Shown here: positions 1-7,704 of the stretch, piece after piece
Layout of the letters: every line of letters begins with the position of its first letter
How positions within the stretch are numbered: position 1 is the first letter of the stretch
Assembly (NCBI RefSeq): GCF_001419745.1
Contig: NZ_LIRJ01000112.1
Location: 1-47,197 of the forward strand
Direction of reading: 5' to 3'
DNA from: Streptomyces silaceus
GTDB taxonomy: Bacteria; Actinomycetota; Actinomycetes; Streptomycetales; Streptomycetaceae
DNA: 47,197 nt
The notes under the pieces: generated by a model
What the model saw: the letters and a program-made list of their open reading frames with translations, nothing else
Database searches by the model: none
What the model was told of the DNA's origin: nothing
Position numbers and translations under genes: made by a program

Positions 1-795
1 GGCGAGGCCGAGCAGCGCGATGAACTCGTCGTAGAACTGCTGCTCCAGGGAGCCGACGGCCATGTACCCGCCGTCGGCCGTCCCGTAGGTGCCGTAGAAG
101 GGACAGCCGCCGTCGAGGAGGTTGGCGCCGCGGCGGTCCTGCCAGCCGCCGGCCGCCAGCATGCCGTGGATCATCGCGGAGAGATGGGCCGTGCCGTCCA
201 CGATCGCGGCGTCCACGACCTGGCCCGTGCCGTGCACGCGCGCGTGGTGGAGCGCGGCGAGGATGCCGACGACGAGATAGAGCGAGCCGCCCGCGTAGTC
301 GCCCACGAGGTTCGCGGGGATCGCGGGCGGCTCGTCGGGGTTGCCGATCATGCCGAGGGCGCCGGTGATGGCGATGTAGGAGATGTCGTGCCCGGCGCGC
401 TGGGCGAGCGGGCCCTCCTGGCCCCAGCCGGTCATCCGGCCGTAGACGAGCCGCGGGTTGCGGGCGTGGCACTCCTCGGGGCCCACGCCGAGGCGCTCGG
501 CGACGCCGGGCCGGTAGCCCTCGATGAGCACGTCGGCGCGCTCGACGAGGTCGAGGACGCGGGCCGCGCCGTCGGCGGCCTTCAGGTCGACGACGACGGA
601 GCGCTTGTTGCGGTTGGTGACGTCGTACTCGGGGTTGATCGCGAGACCGCTGCCGCCCGGCCGGTCGACGCGGACGACGTCGGCGCCCAGATCGGCCAGG
701 AGCATGGCCGCGAACGGGCCGGGCCCGATGCCCGCAAGCTCCACCACCCGCACCCCGGCGAGCGGTCCGTGAACGCCCTTGCCCGGCACTGCCAT
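1..795 (-). CDS. CaiB/BaiF CoA-transferase family protein, alpha-methylacyl-CoA racemase type (3' end outside window)
   Basis: The visible 265 N-terminal residues of a class III CoA-transferase fold protein. The start includes the family pattern [20 protein letters not shown] (residues 20-39). The GHDISY motif places a His at 136 and the DYAGG motif an Asp at 166. These match the His/Asp pair that alpha-methylacyl-CoA racemases use for proton exchange at the alpha carbon. True formyl-CoA transferases use an Asp nucleophile instead, so a racemase role in branched fatty-acid or sterol side-chain breakdown is favoured. Full-length relatives have about 380 residues, so roughly 115 are cut off by the window edge. 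An imperfect 17-bp palindrome lies just upstream at 819-835. A CoA-transferase role cannot be excluded without the C-terminus. Confidence 0.85.
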   Translation of the reverse strand, partial: MAVPGKGVHGPLAGVRVVELAGIGPGPFAAMLLADLGADVVRVDRPGGSGLAINPEYDVTNRNKRSVVVDLKAADGAARVLDLVERADVLIEGYRPGVAERLGVGPEECHARNPRLVYGRMTGWGQEGPLAQRAGHDISYIAITGALGMIGNPDEPPAIPANLVGDYAGGSLYLVVGILAALHHARVHGTGQVVDAAIVDGTAHLSAMIHGMLAAGGWQDRRGANLLDGGCPFYGTYGTADGGYMAVGSLEQQFYDEFIALLGLA

Positions 796-818
796 TGAGC
801 CCCCAGCGCTATGACACA

Positions 819-835
819 ACTGATGTAACACCAGT
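819..835. promoter_or_regulatory. Imperfect 17-bp palindrome, possible TetR-type operator
   Basis: ACTGATGTAACACCAGT reads ACTG-n-TGT-n-ACA-n-CAGT: dyad symmetry with one mismatched pair around a central base. It lies 24 bp upstream of the leftward CoA-transferase start and about 107 bp upstream of the rightward DUF523 gene. Palindromes of this length next to lipid-degradation genes are often TetR-family operators. No regulator gene is visible, so the binding partner is unknown. Confidence 0.4.
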
Positions 836-941
836 GATGCTAAGAACGTGTTCCACCGTGCACAAGCCCCTGGCGAGCAAGCGCTTAGCCAATTCTGGCC
901 CGCGGCTCCCGCCGGCAGCGGGCGGCGCCTAGCCTGAGGAC

Positions 942-1391
942 ATGGATTCCGTACTGGTCAGCGCGTGTCTGCGGGGAGTTCCGTGCCGCTACGACGGCCG
1001 CGACAAGGCCTCGCCCCGGCTCGACGAAGCGGTGGCGGGACGCGAGGTCGTGTCGTTCTGCCCCGAGGCCGCCGGGGGCCTGCCGACGCCGCGCCGGCCC
1101 GCCGAACTGGTCGGCGGCGACGGGCACGACGTCCTGGACGGCACCGCGCGGGTCGTCGAGGACACCGGGCGCGATGTGACGGCCGCGTTCGTGGCCGGCG
1201 CGCGGCGCGCGCTGGCGGCCGCCCGGCACGGCGGCTGCACGGAGGCGCTGATGATGCCCCGCAGCCCGTCGTGCGGGCGCGGGGCGGTGTACGACGGGTC
1301 GTTCGGCGGGGAGCTGGTGGCCGGGGACGGGGTGACCGCGGCGCTCCTCGAACGGAACGGGATCGCGGTGCGGAACGCTCCGGGGGTGTGA
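942..1391 (+). CDS. DUF523 domain-containing protein
   Basis: A 149-residue protein with the whole DUF523 pattern: N-terminal [13 protein letters not shown] with two cysteines, then a CPE motif near residue 46 and a late [16 protein letters not shown] cluster. The conserved cysteines suggest a metal or iron-sulfur site, but the family's biochemical role is not firmly known to me. Length is normal for single-domain members. The gene runs towards the leftward MmcQ-like gene with only 30 bp between the stops and no obvious terminator hairpin. Family assignment is secure; function is not claimed. Confidence 0.85.
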   Translation: MDSVLVSACLRGVPCRYDGRDKASPRLDEAVAGREVVSFCPEAAGGLPTPRRPAELVGGDGHDVLDGTARVVEDTGRDVTAAFVAGARRALAAARHGGCTEALMMPRSPSCGRGAVYDGSFGGELVAGDGVTAALLERNGIAVRNAPGV

Positions 1392-1421
1392 ATCCGCCAG
1401 GTCGTCGCGCGCGGGCCGCGC

Positions 1422-1808
1422 TCACCCCGCGCGGGCGTCCAGCTCCGCGACGAGCTTCTTCGTGGCGATCGCCCGGTAGCTCTCCTCGACCCAGTCGCAC
1501 AGCAGCTCGGCCGCGGGGGCGCCCCGCTCCTCCAGGGGGATGCGCACCCAGCCCGACCGGCCGAGGCCGTACCCCGCGGGCTCGGCGCCCGGCGCGGTCA
1601 GGGCGTGCGCGTGCGCCGCCTCGTCCGTGAGCTTGACGGTGATCCCCATGGGGTGACTGCCGTCGCCCATGCCGAGGAAGACGAACACCTTCCTGTTGAC
1701 CTTCGCGACCGACTCGCCCCACGGGAACTCCTCGGTGGCACCCGGCATCCCGAGCGCGAAGACCCGCACGCTCTCCCACTTCTTCACGGCGCCTTTCGGG
1801 ACAGCCAT
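1422..1808 (-). CDS. MmcQ/YjbR family DNA-binding-like protein
   Basis: A 128-residue protein starting MAVPKGAVKKWESVRVFALG and ending in an AELDARAG tail. The features PGATEEFPWGE (residues 22-32), KVNRKVFVF (37-45) and GWVRIPL (86-92) are typical of the MmcQ/YjbR (CyaY-like fold) family. Members bind DNA in some structural studies, but their cellular role is largely unknown. The start at 1808 is supported by an AGGAGG sequence five bases upstream. The reading frame stays open far upstream, but nothing there resembles this family. Monocistronic on the minus strand. Confidence 0.85.
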   Translation of the reverse strand: MAVPKGAVKKWESVRVFALGMPGATEEFPWGESVAKVNRKVFVFLGMGDGSHPMGITVKLTDEAAHAHALTAPGAEPAGYGLGRSGWVRIPLEERGAPAAELLCDWVEESYRAIATKKLVAELDARAG

Positions 1809-1892
1809 GGACACCTCCTGGTCGCGGCCCGCCCCTCTCACGCTAGCCTCGGCCACCGACAACTGCCCGGGGGCGTACGGCTGAGAGGTGCC

Positions 1893-3089
1893 ATGACGGG
1901 TCGCAACGGCAAGAACAGTGATCGCGCATACGACATCGTGCTCTTCGGAGCGACGGGGTTCGTCGGGGTGCTCACCGCGGAGTACCTCGCCGCGCACGCG
2001 CCCGAGGGGCTGCGCTGGGCCCTCGCGGGCCGCGACACCACGAAGCTGGAGAAGCTGCGGGAGCGCCTGGCCGAGGACCACCCGGCCTGCGCCGGGCTCC
2101 CGCTGGTGCGGGCCGACGTGGCGGACCCCGCGTCCCTGCGCGACATGGCGGGACACGCGCGCGTGGTCGCCACGACCGTCGGCCCCTATCTGGCCTACGG
2201 GCAGGACCTGGTCGCCGCGTGCGCCGAGGCGGGCACGGACTATCTGGACCTCACGGGCGAGCCGGAGTTCGTGGATCTCATGTACGTCCGGCACGACGCC
2301 GAGGCCCGGGAGACCGGGGCGCGCATCGTGCACTCCTGCGGCTTCGACTCGGTCCCGCACGACCTGGGGGCGTACTTCACGGTGGGACAGCTGCCGGAAG
2401 GCGTGCCGCTGCGGGTCGACGGATTCGTTCGGGCCGCCGCCCAGTTCTCCGGCGGCACCTTCGCCTCCGCGCTCAACCAGTTCGGGCGGGGCCCGCAGAT
2501 GCTGGCCGCCGCGAAGGACCGGCGGCGGCACGAACCCCGCCTCGTGGGCCGCAAGGCGTACGCGCCGCCGAGCGCGCCCCGGTACGCGGGCGAGGTCGGC
2601 GCGTGGGCGCTGCCGCTGCCGACGATCGACCCGCAGGTGGTGCAGCGCTCGGCGCGGGCCCTGGACCGGTACGGGCCGGACTTCCGCTACCGGCACTACG
2701 CGGCCGTGAAGTCGCTGCCGGTCGCGGTGGGCGGCGCCCTCGCCGTCGGCGGTCTGGTCACGGCGGCCCAGCTGCCCGCCGCGCGGCGGTGGCTGTCGGG
2801 GCGGCTCAGGCCCGGGGACGGCCCGAGCGACGAGCGGCGCGCCAAGTCGTCGTTCTCGGTGCGGTTCGTCGGCGAGGGCGGCGGCAAGCGGGTCTTCACC
2901 GAGGTCTCCGGCGGCGACCCCGGCTACGACGAGACGGCGAAGATGCTGGGCGAGGCGGCGATGTGCCTCGCGCTGGACGACCTGCCGCGGACCGCGGGAC
3001 AGGTGACGACGGCCGTGGCGATGGGGGACGCGCTGCTGGAGCGGCTGCGGGCCGCGGGGCTCGCGTTCCGGGTGGCGTCGGTCCGCTAG
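1893..3089 (+). CDS. Saccharopine dehydrogenase NADP-binding family protein (trans-acting enoyl reductase-like)
   Basis: A 398-residue protein with an N-terminal Rossmann nucleotide-binding motif GATGFVG (residues 19-25), then AGRDTTKLEKL and ATTVGPYLAYGQDLVAAC, which are family signatures. CGFDSVPHDLGAY follows mid-protein. The overall pattern matches mycobacterial membrane-associated trans-acting enoyl reductases (Rv2953 and Rv2449c type) and eukaryotic SCCPDH. It is therefore probably a membrane-associated NADPH oxidoreductase acting on a lipid or polyketide intermediate. True saccharopine dehydrogenase (lysine pathway) is unlikely. The start at 1893 follows a GAGAGG Shine-Dalgarno sequence. 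No polyketide synthase is adjacent, so the substrate is open. Transcription stops at a strong shared hairpin at 3097-3133. Confidence 0.8.
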   Translation: MTGRNGKNSDRAYDIVLFGATGFVGVLTAEYLAAHAPEGLRWALAGRDTTKLEKLRERLAEDHPACAGLPLVRADVADPASLRDMAGHARVVATTVGPYLAYGQDLVAACAEAGTDYLDLTGEPEFVDLMYVRHDAEARETGARIVHSCGFDSVPHDLGAYFTVGQLPEGVPLRVDGFVRAAAQFSGGTFASALNQFGRGPQMLAAAKDRRRHEPRLVGRKAYAPPSAPRYAGEVGAWALPLPTIDPQVVQRSARALDRYGPDFRYRHYAAVKSLPVAVGGALAVGGLVTAAQLPAARRWLSGRLRPGDGPSDERRAKSSFSVRFVGEGGGKRVFTEVSGGDPGYDETAKMLGEAAMCLALDDLPRTAGQVTTAVAMGDALLERLRAAGLAFRVASVR

Positions 3090-3096
3090 CACGGCG

Positions 3097-3133
3097 GACG
3101 GGTGCCCGCCCCCTGCTGGGGCGGGCACCCGTC
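3097..3133. terminator. Bidirectional terminator hairpin
   Basis: A perfect 16-bp GC-rich stem (arms 3097-3112 and 3118-3133) with a 5-nt loop. It lies between the convergent stops of the enoyl-reductase-like gene and gap. Confidence 0.85.
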
Positions 3134-3152
3134 GGCGCGGAGCTGCCGGTGC

Positions 3153-4598
3153 CTAGGCGACCGGCACGGGGTAGGTCGGGTACTCGACCCCGGAGACGTA
3201 CTGGACGACCCGGATGACCTGGCACGAGTAGCCGAACTCGTTGTCGTACCAGAGGTAGAGGATCGCGTTGTCGCCGTCGACCTTGGTGGCGCCGGCGTCG
3301 ACGATCGAGGCGTGGCGCGAGCCGACGAAGTCCATCGACACCGCGTCGGGCGCCGTCGTGAAGTCGATCTGACGCTTCAGCGGCGAGTGCAGCGACACGT
3401 CGCGCAGGTAGTCCAGGACCTCGTCGCGGGTGGTCTCGCGGCCCAGGCGCAGGCTGAGGATGGCGATCGAGACGTCCGGCACGGGCACGCGGATCGAGCT
3501 GCCGGTGATCGGGGCCTTGAGGTCGGGCAGCGCCTTCGCGACGGCGGAGGCGGCACCGGTCTCGGTGATGACCATGTTGAGCGGCGCGGAGCGGCCCCGG
3601 CGGTCGGCCTTGTGGTAGTTGTCCAGCAGGTTCTGGTCGTTGGTGAACGAGTGGACGGTCTCCACGTGGCCGCGCAGCACGCCGTACTCGTCCGCCATCG
3701 CCTTCAGCGGCGGGACGATCGCGTTCGTGGTGCAGGAGGCGCAGGACAGGATCTGCTCGTCCGGCTTGATCGTGTCGTGGTTGACGCCGTGCACGATGTT
3801 GGGCACGTCGCCCTTGCCGGGGGCGGTGAGGACGACCTTGTCGATGCCGGGGCGCAGGTGCTGGGAGAGCCCCTCGCGGTCGCGCCACTTGCCGGTGTTG
3901 TCGATCAGGATGGCGTTCTCGATGCCGTACGCCGTGTAGTCGACCTCGGACGGGTCGTTGGCGTAGATGACCTTGATCTCGTTGCCGTTGGCGACGATCG
4001 TGCTGTTCGCCTCGTCGACGGTGATCGTGCCCTGGAACTGGCCGTGGATCGAGTCGCGGCGCAGCAGCGAGGCGCGCTTCACGAGGTCCTGGTCGCCGCC
4101 CCCGCGCACGACGATGGCGCGCAGCCGCAGGCCGTTGCCCGAGCCGGACTTCTCGATGAGGAGGCGGGCGACGAGTCGGCCGATGCGGCCGAAGCCGTAC
4201 AGGACGACGTCGCGGCCCTCGCCGCGCTCGGCCTTGTTGGCGCCGATGGCACCGGAGACCGCCTCGGCGGTGAACTGCTCGACGGTCAGACCGCGGTCGT
4301 CGGCCTTGTAGGCCTCCGCCAGCAGGGCCAGGTCGATCTGCGACGGGCCGAGGTCGAGCGTCGTGAGGGCCTGCAGGAACGGCAGCGTCTCGGTGACCGA
4401 GAGCTCCTCGCCGGCGATCTGGCGGGCGAATCGGTGGGTCTTCAGGATGCTGACCACCGACTTGTTCACCAAGGAGCGGCTGTGCAGCAGGACGGTGACG
4501 TCCCGCTCGCGGTGCAGCTTCCCGATGACGGGGATCATCGACTCCGCGATCTCCTCGCGGTGCTTCCAATTGGTGAACGAGTCGTCATTGACAGTCAC
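3153..4598 (-). CDS. gap: Glyceraldehyde-3-phosphate dehydrogenase, long (about 480-residue) type
   Basis: A 481-residue protein. Residues 1-128 are an extra N-terminal region absent from classical 330-residue GAPDH. The Rossmann motif GFGRIGR is at 135-141. The active site reads SCASCTTN (285-292), with catalytic Cys289 where the classical motif is SNASCTTN. The assisting His lies in HSFTNDQN (His316). The C-terminal WYDNEFGYS is canonical. It interconverts glyceraldehyde-3-phosphate and 1,3-bisphosphoglycerate with NAD(P). Streptomyces usually carry another, normal-length GAPDH for glycolysis, and the long form may serve a different direction or condition (inference). A -35/-10 pair lies upstream at 4630-4660. 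The ribosome-binding site is weak. Confidence 0.93.
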   Translation of the reverse strand: MTVNDDSFTNWKHREEIAESMIPVIGKLHRERDVTVLLHSRSLVNKSVVSILKTHRFARQIAGEELSVTETLPFLQALTTLDLGPSQIDLALLAEAYKADDRGLTVEQFTAEAVSGAIGANKAERGEGRDVVLYGFGRIGRLVARLLIEKSGSGNGLRLRAIVVRGGGDQDLVKRASLLRRDSIHGQFQGTITVDEANSTIVANGNEIKVIYANDPSEVDYTAYGIENAILIDNTGKWRDREGLSQHLRPGIDKVVLTAPGKGDVPNIVHGVNHDTIKPDEQILSCASCTTNAIVPPLKAMADEYGVLRGHVETVHSFTNDQNLLDNYHKADRRGRSAPLNMVITETGAASAVAKALPDLKAPITGSSIRVPVPDVSIAILSLRLGRETTRDEVLDYLRDVSLHSPLKRQIDFTTAPDAVSMDFVGSRHASIVDAGATKVDGDNAILYLWYDNEFGYSCQVIRVVQYVSGVEYPTYPVPVA

Positions 4599-4629
4599 AG
4601 GAGTATCTTTCGAGCTAGGCGGCGCTCAT

Positions 4630-4660
4630 ATGCTAACCCGACGCTCTTTTGAGCCTTCAA
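4630..4660 (-). promoter_or_regulatory. Candidate promoter of gap
   Basis: On the minus strand TTGAAG (4655-4660) is followed after 19 bp by TAGCAT (4630-4635), a fair match to the vegetative consensus about 30 bp upstream of the gap start. The spacer contains a small dyad, GCTC-AAAA-GAGC. Spacer length is on the long side. Confidence 0.4.
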
Positions 4661-4667
4661 CCGGGCG

Positions 4668-5360
4668 TCAGCCGGACACGGCCTCCCGCAGCGCCGCCCG
4701 GCACAGCGCGTCAGCGCGGCGCGTGGACTCCGGGAGGCGGTAGCGCGGGGTCAGGCACAGCGTGTGCGCGCAGGCACCGTCGAGATCCACCCGGTGACCC
4801 GCCGAGACGAACACCGGCTTCACGTCCTCGCGGGTGCGCAGCGCGCGGCCCACTTCCTCGGTGCCGTCCAGCAGGGGCGAGGCACTCCCCCGCGGCGCGG
4901 CCGGCGCCTCGTACGCGAAGGTGAAGGGGTTCTTGGCGACGCCGATCGTCGGCAGGCCCGTCAGGACGCCGAGGTGGCTCGCGAGCCCGAAGCGCCGCGG
5001 GTGGGCGACGCCGTAGCCGTCGCAGACGACCAGGCCCGGGTCGGCACGCAGCCCGCGCAGGGCGGCGAGGACCGTCGGGATCTCGCGGAACGCCAGCAGG
5101 CCCGGCACATAGGGGAAGGTCACCGCGCCCACCGCCGTCGCCTCCTCGATCACGTCGAGGGTGGCCGCGTCGAGCACGACGACGGCCGCGGCGACGACGT
5201 CCCGCTCGTCGTCGTAGGCGACGTCCACGCCGGTCACGTGGCCGGTGCCGGGCGGTGGTCCCGGCTCGTCGAGGACGACGCGGGTGCGCAGCTCGTCCTG
5301 GACGGCGCGCGCCGTCCGCTCGTCGGTGGGCCAGTCGCCCGGAAGTGAGTAGCTGATCAT
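4668..5360 (-). CDS. nfi: Endonuclease V (deoxyinosine 3' endonuclease)
   Basis: A 230-residue protein that nicks DNA (or inosine-containing RNA) at the second phosphodiester bond 3' of deoxyinosine, starting repair of deaminated adenine. All family landmarks are visible: GVDVAYDD with metal ligand Asp46, the strand-separating PYVPG wedge (83-87), FRE with Glu93, VCDGYGVAHPR with Asp114 and His120, and GVAKNPF with the conserved Lys (143). Length is normal. It follows gap on the same strand with a 70-bp gap and is divergent from the NfeD-like gene. Confidence 0.94.
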   Translation of the reverse strand: MISYSLPGDWPTDERTARAVQDELRTRVVLDEPGPPPGTGHVTGVDVAYDDERDVVAAAVVVLDAATLDVIEEATAVGAVTFPYVPGLLAFREIPTVLAALRGLRADPGLVVCDGYGVAHPRRFGLASHLGVLTGLPTIGVAKNPFTFAYEAPAAPRGSASPLLDGTEEVGRALRTREDVKPVFVSAGHRVDLDGACAHTLCLTPRYRLPESTRRADALCRAALREAVSG

Positions 5361-5464
5361 GGTGCGCGTCAGCCTAGTGGGGCCGCCGGGCGGCCCCGGA
5401 GCTTTGAACCCGGCAACCGGCAGAACCGGCCCCGGCTTCGGACCGGCATTAAAGAAGCGTAAAG

Positions 5465-5483
5465 ATTGCCGGAAACCGGCAAT
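5465..5483. promoter_or_regulatory. Perfect inverted repeat upstream of the NfeD-like gene
   Basis: ATTGCCGGAAACCGGCAAT: two perfect 8-bp arms around AAA, in the 195-bp divergent region between nfi and the NfeD-like gene. The left arm overlaps a possible -35 (TTGCCG), and GAATAGAT follows downstream, so a bound repressor could block rightward transcription. Further ACCGGC half-sites occur at about 5410-5450. Confidence 0.4.
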
Positions 5484-5555
5484 GAATAGATCACTCCTGA
5501 CATGTCACGATCGCCCCGTACCGAGGTGAAACGGCATGACGGGGGAAGTGATCCG

Positions 5556-6071
5556 ATGACGGTCTTTCTGGGTCTCGGCATCGCGGGGATCGTGCTGCTG
5601 GTGCTCTCGCTCCTCCTCGACGGGGTCCTGGAGGGACTCCTCGGGGGAGCGGGCGCGCTGGACGGGCTCTTCGACGGGCTCCTTTCACTGCCGGTCGTCG
5701 CCGGGTTCGTGTCCATGCTCGGCTTCGGCGGGGCACTCGTGCTCGGTACCACCGGACTCGGCGCGGGTCCCGCCACCGTCGCGGGAGCCTGCGCCGGGAC
5801 CGGAGCGGGCTGGCTCACCTGGAAGCTCACCCGCGCCCTGATGCGTGACCAGACCGCCCCGACCCCGCGCGGCGACGACCTCGTGGGGACCGCGGGCTCC
5901 GTGGTCACCGCGATCCCGGCCGACGGCTACGGCGAGGTGCTGCTGCGCCTCGCGGGCCAGCCCGTGAAGCTCTCGGCCCGCAGCTCCGTCGCCGTGGCGC
6001 GGGGCACCGAGATCTGGGTCGCCGAAACACTGTCGCCGACCTCGGTGGCCGTGCGGCCCGTGGAGCGCTGA
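5556..6071 (+). CDS. NfeD-like membrane protein
   Basis: A 171-residue protein. Residues 1-95 form several hydrophobic Gly/Leu/Ala-rich membrane segments, ending at a cytosolic WKLTRALMRD stretch. The C-terminal 105-170 region (LVGTAGSVVTAI...GEVLLRLAGQ...IWVAETLSPTSVAVRPV) has the small beta-barrel (OB-fold) pattern of NfeD proteins. NfeD-like proteins are usually encoded next to flotillins and organise membrane microdomains with them, and here a flotillin gene follows 174 bp downstream on the same strand. The start at 5556 has a GGGGGAAG Shine-Dalgarno sequence. It lacks the serine-protease domain of long NfeD proteins. Confidence 0.75.
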   Translation: MTVFLGLGIAGIVLLVLSLLLDGVLEGLLGGAGALDGLFDGLLSLPVVAGFVSMLGFGGALVLGTTGLGAGPATVAGACAGTGAGWLTWKLTRALMRDQTAPTPRGDDLVGTAGSVVTAIPADGYGEVLLRLAGQPVKLSARSSVAVARGTEIWVAETLSPTSVAVRPVER

Positions 6072-6245
6072 CCGGCCGCGGAGCCCCGCGCCGGACACCG
6101 GCCGGGCACCGCGCGACCGACCCGCGCACCGCACCGCAGCCGTGACCGCGCACGCCCGGACACGCCCGGGCACGACCGCGCACGCATCGACTGCCCTACG
6201 TCTTGTAACCGATCTGCCGTCCCCGGGTGGCAGGGGGGAATGCAC

Positions 6246-7679
6246 ATGAGTCCTGTTCTGATCTCCGTCGTCGGAGTCGTCGTACTCCTCGTCCTGTTGG
6301 CGCTCGTCGTCATCACGCGCTACAAGGTCGCCGGGCCCAGCGAGGCCTTCATCGTGACCGGGCGGCGCGGCAAGAAGTCCACCGATCCCCACACCGGCCA
6401 GGTCATCACCGACAACAGCGGCCAGAAGGTCGTGGTCGGCGGCGGCGTCTTCGTCGTGCCGTTCGTCCAGCAGAAGTTCACCCTCGACCTGTCCTCGCGG
6501 CACATCCCGATCGCCGTCCGCGGCGCGGTCACGCTGCGCGGTGTGAAGTCGAACCTCGAAGGCGTCGCCATCGTGAAGGTCGGCGGCACCGAGGACTCGA
6601 TCCGGGCCGCGGCCCAGCGCTTCCTGGTGCAGCAGGACGGCATCGTCGGCTTCACCCAGGAGGTGCTCTCCGGCGCCCTGCGCTCCATCGTGGGACGCAT
6701 GTCGGTGGAGGACATCATCCGTGACCGCGCCGCGTTCGCCGGGCAGGTCGCCGAGGAGGCCGAGGCCAGCCTGTCCGGCCAGGGCCTGGTCCTGGACGCC
6801 TTCCAGATCCAGGACATCACCACCGAGGGCTCCTACCTGGAGGACCTCGGGCGCCCGGAGGCCGCCCGCGCCAAGCAGGAGGCCGACATCGCCGAGGCCG
6901 TGGCGCGCCGCGCCGCCGAGCAGGCGCGGCTGAAGGCGGAGGAGGAGATCGCGATCGCACAGCGGACCTTCTACCTCAAGCAGGCCGAGATCAAGGCCGA
7001 GACGGACGAGGCGGCGGCGCGCGCGAGCGCCGCGGGTCCGCTGGCCGAGGCCGCGCGCCAGCAGGACGTCCTGACCGAGCAGGAGAAGGTCGCCAAGCGC
7101 CAGGCGGCGCTCACCGACAGCGAGTTGGACACCCAGGTCCGCAAGCCCGCCGACGCGGCGCGCTACCAGGCCGAGCAGGAGGCCGAGGCCCGCAGGATCG
7201 GCCTGGTCAAGCAGGCCGAGGCCGACGCCGAGCGGGCGCGGCTCACCGGTGAGGGCGAGAAGGCGCAGCGTGCCGCGCTCGCCGACGCCGTGCGCATGGA
7301 GGGTGAGGCCGAGGCCGCCGCGATCGGCGCGAAGGGCGCCGCCGAGGCCGAGGCCATGCGCAAGAAGGCCGACGCGTTCGCGCAGTACGGTGACGCCGCC
7401 GTCCTGCAGATGCTCGTCGAGGTGCTGCCGAGCGTGGTCGCCAAGGCGTCCGAGCCGCTGGGCGCGGTGGACAAGATGACGGTCATCTCGACGGACGGCG
7501 CGAGCCAGCTCTCCCGCACGGTGGCCGACAACGTCGCCCAGGGCGTCGAACTCCTCAGCTCCACCACGGGAGTGGACCTCGCCGAGATGCTCAAGGGCAT
7601 CACGGGAGGCAAGGCCACGTCGCCGCAGCCGGCCGCGGCCCCGGCCGCCGCCAACGGCCGGATCGACGTGACGGACTAG
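6246..7679 (+). CDS. Flotillin/SPFH-domain family protein
   Basis: A 477-residue scaffold protein of functional membrane microdomains. A single N-terminal membrane segment (residues 3-22) is followed by the SPFH domain (about 28-190), with GPSEAFIVTGRRGKK and VLSGALRSIVGRMSVEDIIRDR. The C-terminal half (about 200-370) is a charged Ala/Glu/Lys coiled coil with the flotillin AEA-type repeats, and the tail carries a VLPSVVAKASEPLGAVDKMTVIS block as in YuaG/FloT. The start at 6246 is preferred over 6240 because AGGGGGGA lies seven bases upstream. It pairs with the NfeD-like gene in front. The 174-bp gap could carry its own promoter. It converges with the RsbU-like gene. Confidence 0.9.
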   Translation: MSPVLISVVGVVVLLVLLALVVITRYKVAGPSEAFIVTGRRGKKSTDPHTGQVITDNSGQKVVVGGGVFVVPFVQQKFTLDLSSRHIPIAVRGAVTLRGVKSNLEGVAIVKVGGTEDSIRAAAQRFLVQQDGIVGFTQEVLSGALRSIVGRMSVEDIIRDRAAFAGQVAEEAEASLSGQGLVLDAFQIQDITTEGSYLEDLGRPEAARAKQEADIAEAVARRAAEQARLKAEEEIAIAQRTFYLKQAEIKAETDEAAARASAAGPLAEAARQQDVLTEQEKVAKRQAALTDSELDTQVRKPADAARYQAEQEAEARRIGLVKQAEADAERARLTGEGEKAQRAALADAVRMEGEAEAAAIGAKGAAEAEAMRKKADAFAQYGDAAVLQMLVEVLPSVVAKASEPLGAVDKMTVISTDGASQLSRTVADNVAQGVELLSSTTGVDLAEMLKGITGGKATSPQPAAAPAAANGRIDVTD

Positions 7680-7704
7680 CCCGGACCGCGGGGCGAAAGG
7701 CCCC

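Noticed and set aside
1809..3128. N-terminal extension of the MmcQ-like protein through the neighbouring gene
   Set aside because: The open frame lies antisense to the oxidoreductase gene. A strong ribosome-binding site and the family N-terminus are at 1808.
6080..6185. Repeated CGCGCAC / CGCCCGG stretches as a structured repeat or RNA
   Set aside because: Short, irregular GC-rich repetition typical of Streptomyces intergenic DNA; no stable symmetric structure beyond chance.
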